Source of the DNA: Eubacteriaceae bacterium
GTDB lineage: Bacteria; Bacillota; Clostridia; Eubacteriales; Eubacteriaceae
Assembly: GCA_030156895.1 (NCBI GenBank)
Contig: JASGLP010000023.1
Span: forward strand, 1 to 64,000
DNA length: 64,000 nucleotides
Direction of reading: 5' to 3'
Within the stretch, counting starts at the first letter, position 1. The number at the start of each line of letters is the position of its first letter. Position numbers and translations under genes: made by a program. Of this stretch, positions 62,598 to 64,000 are shown in pieces. A model generated the notes under the pieces. It was not told the origin of the DNA. It was given only the letters and a program-made list of their open reading frames with translations, and searched no databases.

Positions 62598-63677
62598 ATG
62601 AAAACAATAAAACTGATTATGAGCATGAGCGTGATGTTTATGTCATTTATTTTTCTCTACCGTTCCATGACGGTAGATGGCCTGGTCTTTACGATGGAGC
62701 CCTTTGATCTGGCGGTTTTTAGCTGGCTGATCGGCCTGATCTTGTTTTTAATTGCCGGAACAATGGGTGTAACTGCCAGTCAGAATGATGAGCGTAAAAT
62801 TAATCTGACGACATCATACTTTTTCATTGCGGCAGCCCTGGTGACTTTGATTTTTGCTCAAAAGACCATGCCAGCAATTCTACTGATCATTTTTTCTGCC
62901 TTTTCAGGGGCTTTGTTCCTAGTTGGCGGATTGATGATGGAAGCGGAAGCGCTGGATTTAAACTGGTATGAAAAGAAAAGCCGGGAAATGAGCAAGAAGA
63001 AAAGGGCACAATATCAAAAGTCGGCCAGGCACCAGAACAGTAAGAAAGCAATGCAAAATGACACCTATCTTTTGGGTCAGGCCAGCGGACGAAAAAACGG
63101 ACGAAAAATTATCGCCCCCTTTTTTGTGACATCCTTAGTGGTTGTGATTAGCGTTACCGCAGGTTTGGTATCATATTTTATTGATCAGGATAGCACAAGT
63201 CAGGATTATTCTGATTATAATCAGGTCGAAGAGGATTATGGTCAAGAAGAAACGGTGGATGTTTATGAAGTTGGGCAAACATGGACAGTGGAGAATGATT
63301 TTTCTATTTCCTTTACAGCTGCCAACGAAACTTCCTATCGAAATGAATTTGCAGATTTTGATCCGGCTCAGGTGGTTGTGCTGACATATGATTACAGTAA
63401 TCTGGGGCACGAAAAGGATACAATGGATCTGTATATTTCCGCGGTTAACCTCTATGTATTGGATGAGCAAGATGAGTGGGGTGAAATATATCCGGTGACG
63501 GAGCTTAAATACCCTGAGGAAATAGCGGTCGGCGAAACTTGTACAGGAGCTCAAGAAGGATTTGGTCTTTATAATGCAAGTCAGGAAGTTTGGGTTTATG
63601 TTGAAGTATATGGGAATGACTATGAATACTATGCCGCTTATTTCTGGTTGCCGGTACAGGCGGAAGTGGATGTGTAG
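62598..63677 (+). CDS. Membrane-anchored protein with DUF4352-like C-terminal domain
   Basis: 359 residues. Four N-terminal hydrophobic helices (~5-110), a basic cytosolic stretch, a further transmembrane helix (IIAPFFVTSLVVVISVTAGL, ~178-200), an acidic Asp/Tyr/Glu-rich linker, and an exported beta-sandwich-like domain (VGQTWTVENDFSISFTAANE, VVVLTYDYSNLGHEKD) resembling DUF4352. Function unknown. ATG 62598 follows TGGAGG by five bases; ATG 62586 is the alternative. Confidence 0.8.
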   Translation: MKTIKLIMSMSVMFMSFIFLYRSMTVDGLVFTMEPFDLAVFSWLIGLILFLIAGTMGVTASQNDERKINLTTSYFFIAAALVTLIFAQKTMPAILLIIFSAFSGALFLVGGLMMEAEALDLNWYEKKSREMSKKKRAQYQKSARHQNSKKAMQNDTYLLGQASGRKNGRKIIAPFFVTSLVVVISVTAGLVSYFIDQDSTSQDYSDYNQVEEDYGQEETVDVYEVGQTWTVENDFSISFTAANETSYRNEFADFDPAQVVVLTYDYSNLGHEKDTMDLYISAVNLYVLDEQDEWGEIYPVTELKYPEEIAVGETCTGAQEGFGLYNASQEVWVYVEVYGNDYEYYAAYFWLPVQAEVDV

Positions 63678-63879
63678 GAGAATATAGTCGAACCCGGGAC
63701 CAGTCAATATAAAAGTTAAGCGGCCAGATAGTTAGCCTTTCCGGCTACTGAATAAGATCTGTCACTTGTTGAACAAATTTATCCAAAGCGCCGTAAAACC
63801 CCTTGGTTCGCCTATGGGGATATAAGGCGCAAATATTTTAGCTGTTGCAATATATAGAATGCAGGAGTATATTGCTTGT
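63678..63879. other. Left flank of the IS200/IS605 element
   Basis: Contains the left-end hairpin (63788-63830); no ORF. Confidence 0.5.
63788..63830 (+). mobile_element. IS200/IS605 left-end hairpin
   Basis: GCGCC (63788-63792) pairs with GGCGC (63826-63830), and inside it CCCC (63799-63802) with GGGG (63816-63819). Imperfect subterminal hairpins of this kind, just upstream of tnpA, are the recognition structures of IS200/IS605 elements. The element continues past the window edge. Confidence 0.7.
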
Positions 63880-64000
63880 ATGGAATATAAAAGCAATCAC
63901 AACATCGTATACTCGTGTAAATATCATGTGGTCTGGTGCCCAAAGTACCGCCGCAAAGTGCTTGAAAATGGAATTGATGACCGTTTAAAAGAACTGATTG
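63880..64000 (+). CDS. tnpA: IS200/IS605 transposase TnpA, 5' part
   Basis: The first 40 residues (MEYKSNHNIVYSCKYHVVWC, then PKYRRKVLENGIDDRLKELI) match the N-terminus of Y1 TnpA transposases; CKYH-x-VW-x-PKYRRK is the typical start. It is cut by the window end, so the HUH motif and catalytic Tyr cannot be seen. Confidence 0.93.
   Translation, partial: MEYKSNHNIVYSCKYHVVWCPKYRRKVLENGIDDRLKELI

Overview
The window looks like a chromosomal segment of an anaerobic, low- to mid-GC Firmicute. The gene complement (GlgC/GlgD-type glycogen cluster, LarBC, a MOP-type molybdenum aldehyde oxidoreductase, large poly-HAMP chemoreceptors, an orphan 5S rRNA) fits an acetogen of the Acetobacterium/Eubacterium group. 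That assignment is inferred from protein character, not from a marker gene comparison.

Layout. 1-5 kb: an ABM-like protein, a Y1-transposase remnant with inverted-repeat ends next to a decayed PAS/HD-GYP gene, an intact GGDEF cyclase overlapping a TauE/SafE permease, GNAT and AraC-GyrI remnants, and an orphan arsD. 5-14 kb: DUF503, a radical SAM protein, and an AraC regulator - acetate transporter - aldehyde oxidoreductase - FAD/dicluster Fe-S protein - zinc-ribbon redox protein module resembling the Desulfovibrio DVU1557-1559 locus. 14-21 kb: a MarR regulator with a promoter/operator visible in the sequence, a heterodimeric ABC exporter, tag, a LysR remnant, an extradiol dioxygenase and a pirin. 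21-32 kb: TraX, two very large chemoreceptors (one broken by an in-frame TGA), a Phd/RelE toxin-antitoxin pair, yjdF with its riboswitch, and a DUF6325/SHOCT pair (SHOCT broken by TAG). 32-37 kb: a 1350-residue secreted protein of 13 repeats behind a c-di-GMP-I riboswitch. 37-45 kb: larBC behind a MerR-type promoter, a TetR regulator, a cupin, two MBL-like proteins, a second Phd/RelE pair, and an ACGX-repeat peptide. 45-60.6 kb (minus strand): the glycogen cluster, with two YihY proteins, glgB, glgP, glgC, glgD, glgA, a GH13 enzyme and a second glgP wrecked by a deletion, a frameshift and an IS3-family insertion. 60.6-64 kb: a standalone 5S rRNA gene with its own promoter and a very long terminator hairpin, repeats, DUF4391, a DUF4352-like membrane protein, and the left end of an IS200/IS605 element.

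How the parts work together. The glycogen genes form one minus-strand cluster for ADP-glucose synthesis, polymerisation, branching and breakdown. The oxidoreductase module would turn aldehydes into carboxylates and pass electrons through 2Fe-2S and 4Fe-4S clusters to a flavoprotein, next to an acetate-type permease. Cyclic di-GMP links the GGDEF cyclase, the dead HD-GYP and the riboswitch upstream of the giant secreted protein.

Most notable: a roughly 150-bp dispersed hairpin element in three copies (two in the glycogen cluster, with a covarying stem), the c-di-GMP riboswitch controlling the repeat protein, the orphan ACGX-repeat RiPP-like peptide without a nearby maturase, and the unusual number of recently broken genes.
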